From Cristatella mucedo (taxonomy: Eukaryota; Bryozoa; Phylactolaemata; Cristatellidae): 64,000 nt of DNA. Numbering within the stretch: the first letter of the stretch is position 1; every line of letters begins with the position of its first letter. The notes beneath the pieces were generated by a model. That model searched no databases. It was not told the DNA's origin and saw nothing but the letters and a program-made list of their open reading frames with translations. The translations under genes were made by a program, and so were the position numbers. This document shows, piece by piece, positions 46,315 to 57,258 of the stretch. The DNA is taken from NCBI GenBank assembly GCA_009760855.2, contig WPIO01000118.1, forward strand, positions 927,501 through 991,500. The letters run 5' to 3'.

Positions 46315-46390
46315 AATATAAAGCGCCCGAATAGAGATAAGGTTCCATAAGGGTGCTACAGCAAAGATTGAGCAATATTACTATTATTTT
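46315..46390 (+). mobile_element. Hairpin tail fragment (LINE B or SINE1)
   Basis: AAGCGCCCGAATAGAGATAAGG followed by a decayed stem and ATT-rich end. CGAATAGAGAT favours SINE1. Confidence 0.5.
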
Positions 46391-46674
46391 TACCTAAAGA
46401 CCTCCAGGTTCCCTAAGTGGGCTCCCACATGATGCTCTCCATTTTCCTGCCTAATTGCCATTTCTCGAAGTAAATTGGTCTTTTGACGATCAGTATTAAA
46501 GTTAGTGTTCGCCGAAAATCTTGAAATCGGCAAGCCACTGCCGACTGTTTTCGTAAATCATTCAGTAGTTTCGACAGTCCTTATGAGAGCGTGCTTTCGA
46601 GGCTTCCGAGCTCTGGCCACAAACACAATGCACGCGCCGGGTGCTAGAGTATCCCTGTTTGAGAGTGCGCATTC

Positions 46675-46840
46675 CAGCCTACGGAACAGCTGCCGCCTAA
46701 TGGTAGCCGCCGGCTGGTGCTAGGCTGGGGGCCCCCGACCTGGGCTAGCGAATCGGGAGTGCAGCGTTCCTAATGCTAGGCGCGGGCCGAGACGCTAGCC
46801 AATCGCTAAGCAGCAGTCCTGAGGCGCAGACTTGAGTTAA
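46675..46840 (+). repeat. GC-rich CCAAT-containing repeat, copy 2
   Basis: GCCTACGGAACAGC, GGTGCTAGGCTGGGGGCCC and AGCCAATCGCTAAGCAGC correspond to copy 1 at 37385. A SINE1 tail follows directly. Confidence 0.5.
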
Positions 46841-46859
46841 TAAAAAAAATAATAACAAT

Positions 46860-46990
46860 AATAATTCATTTACGTAGCACCCCAAGAGAACTTAATCTCT
46901 ATTCAGGCGCTTCACACATGCCTCGGGGCTCGAGCCCACGACCTCAGTCAGACCTTAGCCTGGGCGAGCACCTTAACCGCCAGACGTTGC
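46860..46990 (-). mobile_element. SINE1 copy
   Basis: Reverse orientation, with an A/T-rich tail (AATAATAACAATAATAATTC) followed by GTAGCACCCCAAGAGAACTT and the tRNA-like head. Confidence 0.86.
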
Positions 46991-47335
46991 TGAGTGCGGT
47001 TGCATTCGAGTGTCTCATAAACGAGATTGGTATTGCTCCGGAGTATCTTACGAATCTCACCCTGTAAGGGCTCCAGACTCACGAGCTGCCGCCTCGCGAG
47101 CTCTTGCTCAAACCTGACATGTCCATTCCGCTGTTGCGAAATGTAAACCCGGGAAATGGGCTCTGCAACGGAACAAGCCCGCAATATCCATCATTGTCGT
47201 TTTTTGAAAGCTTCCCTAATTGACGGCCAATTCGATGTCAGCGTGTTGTCCTTGTCCAGCGCATCGCTCTCGCCCTTAGGAGGTGACTTCTTATTCGAGC
47301 GGCGAAGGCGACAAATTACCAAACATCGTTTGCCA
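46990..47335 (-). pseudogene. Coding-like minus-strand stretch interrupted by one TGA
   Basis: On the minus strand a frame reads HGKRCLVICRLRRSNKKSPP and on to AFKKRQ, one TGA, then ISRVYISQQRNGHVRFEQEL and LQGEIRKILRSNTNLVYE before running into a SINE1 copy at 46990. Amino-acid composition looks coding on both sides of the stop. No family was recognised. Confidence 0.3.
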
Positions 47336-47784
47336 TGGCAATCACCAAATCACAAAGTCAGACGCTCAAATGCGTTTGAGGCTTCCTTGGGAAGCACGCT
47401 TTTGCTCACGGGCAACGCTTTATTATTGCTTGACGGGCTAATGATTTGGATAGCATTTGCTTCGCGTTCAAACGCAATCCACATTCTAAGGCAACAACAA
47501 CGTAAGTGTACCAAGGAAATTTATGCACAATATTGTATTTCTACTATGACTCAGCGAAGCGAGTTCACTAGTTCACTCAAAGTATAGTAAGACGACAAAT
47601 TCTGGTACACGTAGAGACAGAAAGTAAGTGCAAAAGCGAGTATTTGCTGAACCAATGTTTCCAGGTATGCAAACGGTAGCAGAGCTCAACAATTCATATC
47701 AAGCCAACATTGTTACCAAAGAACAGTCTATTTCACAGCAAAAAGGCCATATCAGCATAGCGAAAAATGGCCACATCTGCATCC

Positions 47785-47945
47785 GATGGCACGCTGGGTA
47801 TGGTGGTTGCTTTGCACGACCTCGGTCCCGAGGTCTTGGTTTTGAGTCATGCGGTGGGGGATTCTTAATTGCCTCTGCAAGCGGTTGTCATAGAGCTAAA
47901 GGCTGTTTTTTCGCTTTATAAAAGTGGCTGTAAAATAAGCACTAG
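47785..47945 (+). mobile_element. SINE2 copy
   Basis: GCACGACCTCGGTCCCGAGG, TTTTGAGTCATGCGGTGGGG, and end CGCTTTATAAAAGTGGCTGT. Confidence 0.7.
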
Positions 47946-48064
47946 CAATAGCACGCAACTCATTCTTTCAAATAACCCGAAGTATGACTATTTTTTTTCA
48001 GATGTCCAGCATAACATTTTAAACTACAAATTCTTAGATATGGGGTTTAAGTTTTCATTATTCA

Positions 48065-48165
48065 GGAATAATAATACACTTGATAGAGCACCCTCAGAGA
48101 ACTTAATCTCTTTCTAGGTGCTTTATAATTGCTACAAAGGAAACACGATCGCGTGGTGAGTAACC
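48065..48165 (-). mobile_element. LINE family B 3' tip
   Basis: Reverse tail and hairpin: AGAGCACCCTCAGAGAACTT. Truncated soon after GCTACAAAGGAAACACGATC. Confidence 0.75.
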
Positions 48166-48169
48166 AATT

Positions 48170-50220
48170 ACTACCAGCAGTCTGGAATAATCTGCCTGAT
48201 TTATCATGCGCATGTTTGAATATTTATTTATTTAGTTAAAAATTAATTTATTTATATGTCAATATATTATGGTTATTTAAAAATCTAAGCACAGCTGCGG
48301 CCAGAATATTGATGACATTATAAGCTCTTCTTAACTTTACTAAATACTGCATGTAATATTATTTTCTAGTTTTTGTACAGGTTGCATGCGCTTTTACTGA
48401 CCAAATCGGACACTTAAAATTTAGCAAAACCAATTTTTACAAGTACGACGTAGTACTAACTCCTTCGTGACCCTCAATTTCTTAAATTAACCCTCTTCTA
48501 TGTACTAGCAGACTCTGACATTGTGTGAAAAGTTGTTTCCTCTAGTCTGTTTCTTTCCTTTCCAAACGGCTCTGTGTGATTTCCCTGTTAAGCAATTTAA
48601 CACTATTAGGTTGGTCTAAAATAGCTTCTCGTATTCGATTGGGTTTCTAATTCACAAAGTCTTTTTTTGCTAGAGACATTTACAGCAGAAAAGCTTAGCC
48701 TCCGAGATTCGCACTAACTGTGCGTGTGTGCTATAGCGTGGATAGAACGACCTAGTAGTGAGTCACAATAGTCGACTGGGGATGTCATGAGTTCGCGAAC
48801 CATCTGTGGTGCCCTTATCCAAGTAAGCTCGAGTTTCTAGGCAGGTACAGATAACAGACATGAGTGAGGAGCTAATTTTCTAGTTTACTGTAAGGTAGTT
48901 TTGAATGAGATCACTCAGATCGCTTCAAAACCGCAAGAGCTCAGGTGAAGGTAAGAGATACGCTCGAGTTGGCTGAAAAATTGTGCTAAAGCTACTATGA
49001 CCACTGCACCCATTTACCTCGAGCGTGACCAGCTCTTACAAGACGGCCTGCTGCCAACAGCCGATTTTGTCGCTCCTGGCATCCCATTAACTCTGATTCC
49101 GCTTCGCTGAATATATCCACCTTTTCATTCTAAGCGCACCATTCCGCCTATAAGGTAAAAACAAATTAACCCATTTTTAAACTCCTCAATTCACTTGGAG
49201 TTAATGCTACCTAAGTCAAGGCACACTTTTGGCTCCATAGGTACATAAATATAGCCTGTACATAATTTCCCTTTAAGTTTGCCAATTCCAACGAGCCCAC
49301 TTAATTCAAAAGCAGCACAGAAATATATCCACGCTAAAGAGTTAATATTTGATCAGCAATTATTAGTTGGCCGCGTAAAGGTTCTCGTGCACGTGAGTCC
49401 TATAATTGATTACAGATAATCTATTAAAGGCTTTACATTATTCTGCGTTCGAATATCAAGCAGGAGTAGATAACTTTATAATTAGCTCAAATCAAATTTA
49501 AGCTTTAGTTTTCGTGAAAAGAAAATGGTGGCTTACTTTCTCAGCCAACGGCTGGTGGGTACAATCATCCCCAGAAGAAAGCCAAAACAATTATTTATCG
49601 CAATGCAAATGCCCTCGTAAGCAATATGGCCAAACAAGAAAAAAAATTCCATAGGTAAATGCATTGGTGAAGTAAACTTACCTCAAACTCGATTGAACTA
49701 TCATCTATAAGTTTGAAAAATCAACGCAGCATGCCCAACCGAAACAGTTACCACTCATTTAAGCTAGAAAAAATGTCGGTTAACTTACGGAAATCAATTT
49801 CACCAATCTCTTATTTTATCAATGAGCACTAATTGGTTCAGATATTGAGATTTTTGAGTATCCTAAGAACCAAGATTGCTCAGATATAAATCAGACTATG
49901 AGTATTAATGCAGTTTTGGTGCATAGCGACTTTTTGAGCAAGCTATACTTTTTCGACACATTAAAGCCTATCATGTCTATTTTCCAGCAGCATGATGAAA
50001 TAGACATACGTTTCAACATATCTAATAGTAAGTGTTTTTTTTTTACAAAAACTAAGTTCAATAAGTTATTGTAAATTTAAATTTTCGCCCGCATTTATAT
50101 GGAATTGACACATATTTATTTTGGCCTTAGGTTGAACTCTAGTTGACCTGTATATCCGGATTTTATTGTCTTGCGCAGATGGCTTGTCGATATTTGACCA
50201 TAAACGAAAGCTTATAACGC
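48170..50220. other. AT-rich unassigned stretch
   Basis: No open frame, repeat family or RNA gene recognised in 2 kb left of the right duplication block. Confidence 0.55.
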
Positions 50221-50579
50221 AAGATAATAATCTCACTGCTACAGTAGCTTTAGTTTATCATCTCTGACCGTGTTATTTGTAATTTAAGTACCTAACGACT
50301 TAATTGGGATGAAATTTCGCATCTTACAGCTAATCAATTAAGAATGCTTACTTTGAGATCGTGCACTAATCCCAGAATTGGATTAAGCTCTCTTAGGGAG
50401 CTGCAACAATGTTTGGCTATTAGTACTATTTTTAAATTAAGGCTGCCGAAGAATCAAAAATCGTCTCGCAATTCCAAGGTTGGTTCAGTCTCGAAACCAA
50501 GTTTTACGGACGCCTGTACTTGCTAATCAGTTTTAGCTTGCCCAAAAAATACCCAGCCAATAATGGCTGCTCAACTTCG

Positions 50580-50728
50580 GAGAGTAGGCCTTGACTCAGT
50601 AGTTAAAGTACTCGCCCCGACCGTGGTCTGGCCGAGGTCATTGGCTCGAGCCCTGCGGCATATGTGAAACGTCTTATAGAGATTGATCTCTTAGGGTGCT
50701 ATACAGACGAATTAAATTATTATAACGA
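50580..50728 (+). mobile_element. SINE1 copy in right duplication block
   Basis: Twin of 22858-23012, with a shortened stem (CGTCTTATAGAGATTGATCT). Confidence 0.83.
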
Positions 50729-51409
50729 TTACGGCTGTGAGACTGATAGTGGTGCAAAGAGAAACTAATGAGTTGCAGAAGCAGCTCTGATGAGCAAAGA
50801 TAAACAGAAGATAGCACCACACTACCTAGATCAGCATTATTTACACTTCAGAAAAATGTATGACTCCATATTTCGCATCATTAGGGTACCATGTTCTATA
50901 AAAGATGATGACAAAGATAACACAATCAATACTCAAGCAAACCGACGGCCGTATATTAAAATCCAAGCAAACATCCGGTTATTACACACGTGGTGCTCAG
51001 CATCCACGTCCGATCATAACTAGGTCGCAAACAAAAAGCTCGTAGCCGTGGTTGTTTCTGCTGCCGCTCAACGAATACTGGGGACGCCTGAAGCACGGCT
51101 AGCTACTCGTAGGTACTGCACCTATGCACGCAAGTATGCGGAAAGTAACAGGAGCGTGGCAGAGACAGAGAGTGCTCATACTTTAACATATCGAGTGTAT
51201 ACCGATGATGTCGACAAGTCTATTTGACAGCTGCCGGTGGTTACAGGCGTTCAACAACAGCCATGACGTACACATGCGGCTCAGTGACCCAGAGCTCAAA
51301 TTAACTCTAATGCCAATGCCGAATCTGTAATCGCAACTATCTCCAGTCTCATAGAATAGCCTCAGCCAGATCGCATAATCGCGACTAATGATAATCAGCC
51401 ATGATTTAA

Positions 51410-51698
51410 AAACACACCTATTAAGGACAGCATTTAGTGGGTCCCTGTGATTCGCCCTTCATGTGCTTATGCGTGCTGACACTGTGCATGCTGCCACTAA
51501 CCACATTTGCATGCTGACCCTGTGCATGTCACCCCTAACCATATTATTCATTTTGTTTGTTTGTCAAGCTTGATTTTGCTCACCATTCAATTGCATTTCC
51601 CTTTGCAGCAAATGTAAAGCGCCTAGAGAGAGATTGAGTTCTCTGAGGGCGCTTTATCAAGTGCATGATGATTATTATTATTATTATTATCATTATTA
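51410..51698 (+). mobile_element. LINE family B insertion specific to right duplication copy
   Basis: A 5'-truncated copy starting near the last codons (AAACACACCTATTAAGGAC), with an intact hairpin and ATT tail. The matching place in the left copy (about 23675-23680) is empty. Confidence 0.88.
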
Positions 51699-52286
51699 GC
51701 CCTCATCTGGCTGGTTAAGCAGGCACCGCCGTCTCACGGTTCAGCAGCGATTACATGAGATCTATGCACGGAATGGGTACAACACGCTAAAAATATAATC
51801 GTAATTCAGGAATAAAAAATTAAGTCTCGCGGCTGTGGTAATTCAGGCCACTAAGCAGCAACAGGTGTTTCAGAGTGCAGCACCAGCTCATGTTACCCGT
51901 ACCACGGAATAAATCAATGGGCGTGCACAGTCCATTTTACTTTAGCCGTTGATCTACTTTCGCCGATGACCTTTACGTTCGCCATAGAATGGAGTGGTCG
52001 AATGAACAACTGTCCGTTTTGGGTTCTATTCACGTCAGACCAACTTTAAAGTGATCTTAGCTTACATAAAACCGAAGCCCAAAATTTTCAATTATGAGGC
52101 TCTTTACATTCGCAGTGCAAGAACAGATAATAAACTCTGGCGATAATCAACGCAGATGGCCAGTGCTTCGCAGTGCCAGTAGGAGACTGCTAGTTCTGGC
52201 GAGCGTTCTCTCTTGACTGAGCGCCTTCAGACCATGCTAGGCCAGTTTATTAGCTATTTATCCAGGCGCTTGCATCGAGCAATCGA

Positions 52287-52378
52287 AGATTGCCTGCAGC
52301 CGTGTTCGAACCCGCGACCTGGGTCCTGAAGTGTGAGCACACCACCTCTCTGCTAGCTGTCCGCCCGGAGAGGTGTGT
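52287..52378 (-). mobile_element. tRNA-like element in right duplication block
   Basis: Twin of 24312-24405, nearly identical, retaining the B box GGGTTCGAACACG. Confidence 0.5.
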
Positions 52379-52475
52379 TAGTACAGTAACCTCGGCTGGT
52401 GCTCACCCGTCCAATTGCATCAGCTGTCGATACGTCTCACACGTAATGAGCGAAGGGGCTTTGCTTCGTCGTTAA

Positions 52476-52888
52476 CCTATTTGGCTGCAAAGCATGCTAA
52501 CACTTTTTCGGAACGTCGGATCGCCCGATAGAACGTCATTTTTCCGTAAAAGCTCTCGGCAACGTAAGAATGAAAGTAAAATACAGACTTAAAAGAATGC
52601 CTGCAGTAGATGTACAGCATTATTTTAATTATTCAGGGCAAAGTGAAAATAGAAAACCGCAGGCCCATTATGCGGCTCCTTCACGAGCACTCGTGGCCTC
52701 CAGTGTGCAGCCACCAATCAAGAATAAATACGTCGGTACTGTACGGCTACTGCAGGCATTGTTTTAAGCCTGTCGTCTGTATTTTCGTTTCATTCTTACG
52801 TTGCCAAGACTTTGTACAGAAAAAAAGACCATCGATCGGGCGAGCCAACGATCCGCAAAAGTGTTGGCTTGCTTTGCAGCCAAATAGG
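52476..52888. mobile_element. piggyBac-like foldback MITE with TTAA flanks
   Basis: A 413-base element bounded by TTAA on both sides (52472-52475 and 52889-52892). Termini CCTATTTGGCTGCAAAGCA and its complement begin long inverted arms (52476-52619 and 52737-52888). The centre has no coding frame. TTAA target duplications and CC termini are piggyBac hallmarks; a transposase source is not in the window. Confidence 0.82.
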
Positions 52889-52914
52889 TTAAAGCCGCTG
52901 CAAAATAAAAAGAA

Positions 52915-53487
52915 TAGCACTGTTAGGGGTGGTATGCACAGGGTCAGTATGCAAGTACAGTTAGTGGCAGCATGCACAGTGCCAGCACGCTTAAGCCAAT
53001 AAAGAACGAATTACAGGACCCACAAAAGGCTGTCATATTTAGATGCTTTTTCAGTTTCTTTTTAGATATGGTAAAGTCAGGAGATGTCGCGACAAAAGTC
53101 GAGGGTAAGTTCCAGGCTTAGGGAGCACGAACTAAAAACACGGTCTCCAAAGGATTAGGTACGAGGTATAGGTAAGAAGTTAAATTCCGAAAAGCGGGTG
53201 GTACGATGCTTAGCTTGATGGGGAGTAGATCTGATAGGTAAGGCTGGAACCAAAGCATGAAGTAACCTAAAAATGAGTGACAGAACCTCGAAGTCTTTGC
53301 GTTCCTCCTTGACTGGGAGCCAGTGCAGGTTGGCAAGAAGTGGTGTGATGTGGCAACTGCGACGCTCACGACAGACATGCTTAGCTGCCAAGTTTTGCAC
53401 CAGCTGTAAGCGTCCGGTTGCACAGGCCGATAGATCAGCAAACAGTGAGTAATCAAGACAGGTTGTTACAAATGCACGGACCAATTG
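52915..53487 (-). mobile_element. LINE family B copy, head-to-head with the next
   Basis: Reverse copy from the 3' region to VRAFVTTCLDY-type coding. The hairpin is missing. It meets a plus-strand copy at 53488, forming an inverted pair. Confidence 0.8.
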
Positions 53488-54486
53488 AAATATCTCTCGT
53501 TGAATCAGCTCGAAATCTAGGTGTCATGTTCCAAAATGACCTCTCCTTTGACGACCACATCAGCTCCACAGTCAAGTCTGCATACTTTCAGCTACACAAC
53601 ATTGCTAAAATTCGGCTTGTTTAGATAAGGATACCACGTCTAAGTTGGTCCATGCATTTGTGACAGCCCGTCTTGACTTGTGTAACTCACTGCTTGCTGA
53701 CCTGCCGGCATGTGCAATCAGGCGATTACAGCTGGTGCAAAAATCTACAGCTAGGCTTGTCTGTCGTGAGCATCGCAGTTGCCACGTCACACCACTTCTC
53801 GCCGACCTTCACTGGCTACCAGTCAAGCAACGGATAGATTTCAAGGTTTTGTCGCTCACTTTTAGGTCACTTCATTCCTTATAATAATTCATTTAATAAT
53901 AAAAATTCATTTATATTGCGCCCTAAGAGAACTTATCTCTATTCAGGCGCTTCACATATGCCTCGTAGCTCGAGCCCACGACCTCAGTCAGACCTTAGTC
54001 GGGGCGAGCACCTTAACCGCTAGACCACTACTCTCCCACCAGGCCAAGCATCGTACCGCCCGCTTTTTAGAATCCAAAGGTTTACCAATACCTCGTACAA
54101 ACCTCGAATCCTTTGGAGACCGTGCATTTAGTTCGTACGCTCCCAAAGCCTGGTACTCACTCCCGAGTTGCGTCACGACATCCCCTGACTTGACCATTTT
54201 TAAAAAGAACTAAAAAACACACCTATAAAGGACAGCATTTAGTGGGTCCCCGTGATTCGTCCTTCATGTGCTTATGTGTGCTGACACTGTGAATGCAGCC
54301 ACTAACCACATTTGCATGCTGACCCAGTGCATGTCACCCCAAACCATGATATTCATGTTGTTTATCAAGCATGACATTACTCACCGTTCAATCGCATTTC
54401 CCTTTGCAGCAAATGTAAAGCGCCTAGAAAGGGATTGAGTTCCCCGAGGGCACTTTATCAAGTGCATTATTATTATTATTATTATT
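53488..54486 (+). mobile_element. LINE family B copy interrupted by a SINE1
   Basis: The plus-strand frame reads VHAFVTARLDLCNSLLADLP and [20 protein letters not shown] up to 53880, is broken by a reverse SINE1, and resumes at CTCCCACCAGGCCAAGCATC through a full 3' end. Confidence 0.85.
53883..54029 (-). mobile_element. SINE1 nested in LINE B
   Basis: A reverse SINE1 splits the LINE B copy at 53488-54486. About 25 bases of LINE B (around TGGCTCCAGCC) are missing at the junction, so integration involved a small deletion. Confidence 0.87.
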
Positions 54487-54949
54487 TTTACGGTATCCCT
54501 GTCAAAACGAGACCGAATTTAGCAACGTTACGTTACTGAAAGCAGGCAAGCGTGACAGTGATGCTAGTTCGGCTGACGATCTGTGCTGTCGCAAAGTGGA
54601 CGGCTATGCAATGGGCGCACTGGCCGTACTTCACCGAGCCAGTCAAGCGACTTGGGGAAGTGCCGGATTCGGGATCTCTTGTTGGGTCTCGGTGGGGGGC
54701 TGGCGGGCGTCGGTAGGGACGCGGGCCTCGAGGACGAGCCGTTCCGCCGAGCGGCGCTAGACGAGCATGCCATCGGGACGTGCCGCTGCTCTTCTGTAGC
54801 TCTTCGTCAGCCGCTGGATCGAGCTAGGCCGAGCGCTTAGCATTGCGCGCCTCGAGGTAGCCGTGAGGCGGTGCGTTGAAGGTAGGCCGACTGCATATCT
54901 GTTCCTGGCGACCTCTACCGCTAGCAGCTCTGTTCAGGGAGGCCCTAGC

Positions 54950-55044
54950 ATGAGTGCGAACGTTCGGACGCTTTGGGTGGACGCTGTTTCATTACCCGAA
55001 GACGCTGCGGCTTTGGCTGCATTCACGAAAATGTGGAAGTCGAA
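54950..55044 (+). CDS. Candidate orphan first exon (31 codons) in right duplication copy
   Basis: An ATG opens MSANVRTLWVDAVSLPEDAA and runs to a strong donor, GAA/GTAAGTG, at 55045. It sits in a GC-rich, promoter-like stretch. The left copy at about 25360-25450 has lost the ATG and the frame. No protein family is recognised and no second exon was found downstream, so this may be a duplicated 5' region rather than a working gene. Confidence 0.3.
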
Positions 55045-55394
55045 GTAAGTGCAGTCGCAGAGGACTGATTGGCTCTGGAGAGGGCTGCAGGCTTTTTTTG
55101 AGACACCAGCTGTCTGATTGCTTGCGTTTCGTCGTTCAGCTCGGCTGCTTGGCCCGGCAGGCGTCCTCGTTAGTCCTCTTCTGCCATCTCTGCTGGCTGC
55201 ATGCTGTTCGAGTAAGCAAGCGATCTCGTGCTTTCATCGGCCCGGTTCTTTGTCGCGTGAGTTTGCCGAAACCTGGCCAAGCTTGCCCACATGCTTGCAT
55301 GCCACTAGCCTGCAGCCGTATTTGAGTGAGCTCGATGTCATGTTCAGGCAGTGGCCCACCATGAGCCGTAGCCGTGTAGCCGATGTAGCCCCTG

Positions 55395-55700
55395 TATAAG
55401 TAAGCAGTTAGATTCCGAAAAGCAGGTGATACGATGCTTAGCCTGGTGGGGGAGTAGATCTGATAGGTAGGCTGGAGCCAAAGAATGAAGGAGCCTAAAA
55501 GTGAGCGACAAAACCTTGAAGTCGATGCATTGCTTGACAGGTAGCCAGATAGCAGGTCGGCGAGAAGTGGTGTTATATGGCTACTGCAACGCTCACGACA
55601 GACAAGCCTAAGTGCAGAGTTTTGCACCCGCTGTAAGCTCGTGATTGCACTGGCTGGTAGACCAGCGAGCAGTGAGTTACAGAAGTCAAGATGGGATTCG
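55395..55700 (-). mobile_element. LINE family B fragment replacing the exon 1 region
   Basis: The minus-strand frame reads [20 protein letters not shown], then the [11 protein letters not shown] zone. It occupies the place where the left duplication copy carries 25795-27300. Confidence 0.8.
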
Positions 55701-55989
55701 GACATTAGGGCAACACTTTCTTATCATCTAAATACTGCTACGATGTTGGACCATCATCACAGTGGTACCCTTACCCGATGTTGCTGTTGGCATCTCTTTA
55801 CAATACTTGTCATGATTGACCGTTTCTGTAGCGCTCGAAGAGAAATAAATCCAGAGTAATCGTTTAATAGTATCTCTGGTGAGTATCATGCACTGGTAAG
55901 CACTTGAAGCACAAACGTTATGCACAAGTTCTCTGGGTCGAAGGAAAAGCGGACCGGAACAGATATATCTTTAGCTGAGGCTTCAAAAA

Positions 55990-56286
55990 TGAAACGTGAC
56001 AGCCTATGTAATGAGGTGCTTATAGTTGGTGAAAATCTATGCAGCTGGGAACTTGTCTGTTGTTGTGAGCATCGAAGTTGCCACATCACACCACTTCTCT
56101 CCGACCAGCACTGGCTTTCCCATCAAGCCACAGGTCGGCTTCAAGGTTCTGTCAGTTATTGTTAGGTCCCTTCATTCTCTTGCTGCTGCCTACCTCTCAG
56201 AAATACTAGCCATCTTTTGCAGCAATTGTAAAGTGCCTAAGGAGAGATCAAGTTCTCCGAGAGGGCTTTACACATTTATTGTTAAT
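55990..56286 (+). mobile_element. LINE family B relic, right duplication copy
   Basis: Twin of 27590-27893 with the same truncation points and the same diverged hairpin. Confidence 0.75.
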
Positions 56287-56803
56287 ATAATAATACACTT
56301 GATAAAGCGCCCTCGGAGAACTCAATCTCTTTCTAGGCGCTTTACATTTGCTGCAAAGGGAAGCACGATTGAAGGGTGAGTAATATCATTCTTGATAAAC
56401 ATGAATAACATGGTTTGGGGTGACATGCACAGGGTCAGCATGCAAGTGTGGTTAGTGGCTGCACGCACAGTGTCAGCACGCATAAGCACACGAAGGACGA
56501 ATCACAGGGACCCACTAAATGCTGTCGCAAATAGGTGTATTTCAAAGTTCTTTTTAAACATGGTCAAGTCAGGGGACGTTCTGACGCAAGTCGGGAGGTA
56601 GTTCCAGGCTTTGGGAGCATACGAACTAAATGCATGGCCTCCAAAGGATTTGAGGTTTGTACGAGGTATTGGTAAACTTTTGGATTCCGAAAAGCGGGTG
56701 GTACGATGCTTGGCCTGGTGGGGGAGTAGATCTGAGAGATAGGCTGGAGCCAAAGAATGAAGTGACCTAAAAGTGAGCGACAAAACCTTGAAGTCAATCC
56801 GAA
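56287..56803 (-). mobile_element. LINE family B insertion specific to right duplication copy
   Basis: Reverse copy with a good hairpin and the end of the coding frame ([20 protein letters not shown]). It is precisely absent from the left copy, where TTGTTAATATA runs straight into AAGGTCATTGC. Confidence 0.9.
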
Positions 56804-56956
56804 AGGTCATTGCAGGCAGTGACAGTAGCTGAAAGCAAGCACCAGACTTTAGGTATAAATCAGTTGAAGTCACGATCACTTTTTTATTGTCACTTCTCCT
56901 TGTCGGCCTGTGGCTTAATTCTTTGCTGCTCCGCTTTGCCTCGTGTGTCCTCTCAC

Positions 56957-57258
56957 TACCATAGATGAATACACCGTAGCTAAGCTGATCTAGCCATTCG
57001 TGGGTAGATAGGCTGAAGTGTGAGTGAAATGACCTTGAACTTAAGAGGCTACTCAATACGGTTTCAGATCAGATTGAAGAAAAATGGTGTATTGTAGCTG
57101 TGTATCCTAGCGACAGACAAATCTAGCCGCTCAATTGGCATCACCTATAAGCTTCTTATTGCAAAGGCACAAGACATGGAAGGAGTGAGTTGAAGATGCG
57201 TCGACGGGATGACAAAAATGGCTAGATCAGCATAGCTACGGTATATTCATCTATGGTA
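56957..57258. mobile_element. Element with 41-base inverted ends and TA flanks
   Basis: Ends TACCATAGATGAATACACC and GGTATATTCATCTATGGTA are inverted over about 41 bases with two mismatches. The interior (57010-57215) is a decayed reverse LINE B. A related end joined to LINE B sequence lies at 39630-39760. If the ends are CCATAG, the TA flanks would fit a Tc1/mariner-type MITE. Confidence 0.6.

Larger units (their letters stand above)
50223..56957 (+). repeat. Segmental duplication, right copy
   Basis: Counterpart of 22578-28030. It lacks the equivalent of 25795-27300 (repeats, exon 1) and instead has a LINE B fragment at 55395-55700. It also has LINE B insertions at 51410-51698 and 56287-56803, plus a block at 52386-54560 with a foldback element and LINE B copies that has no match in the left copy. 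Confidence 0.88.
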
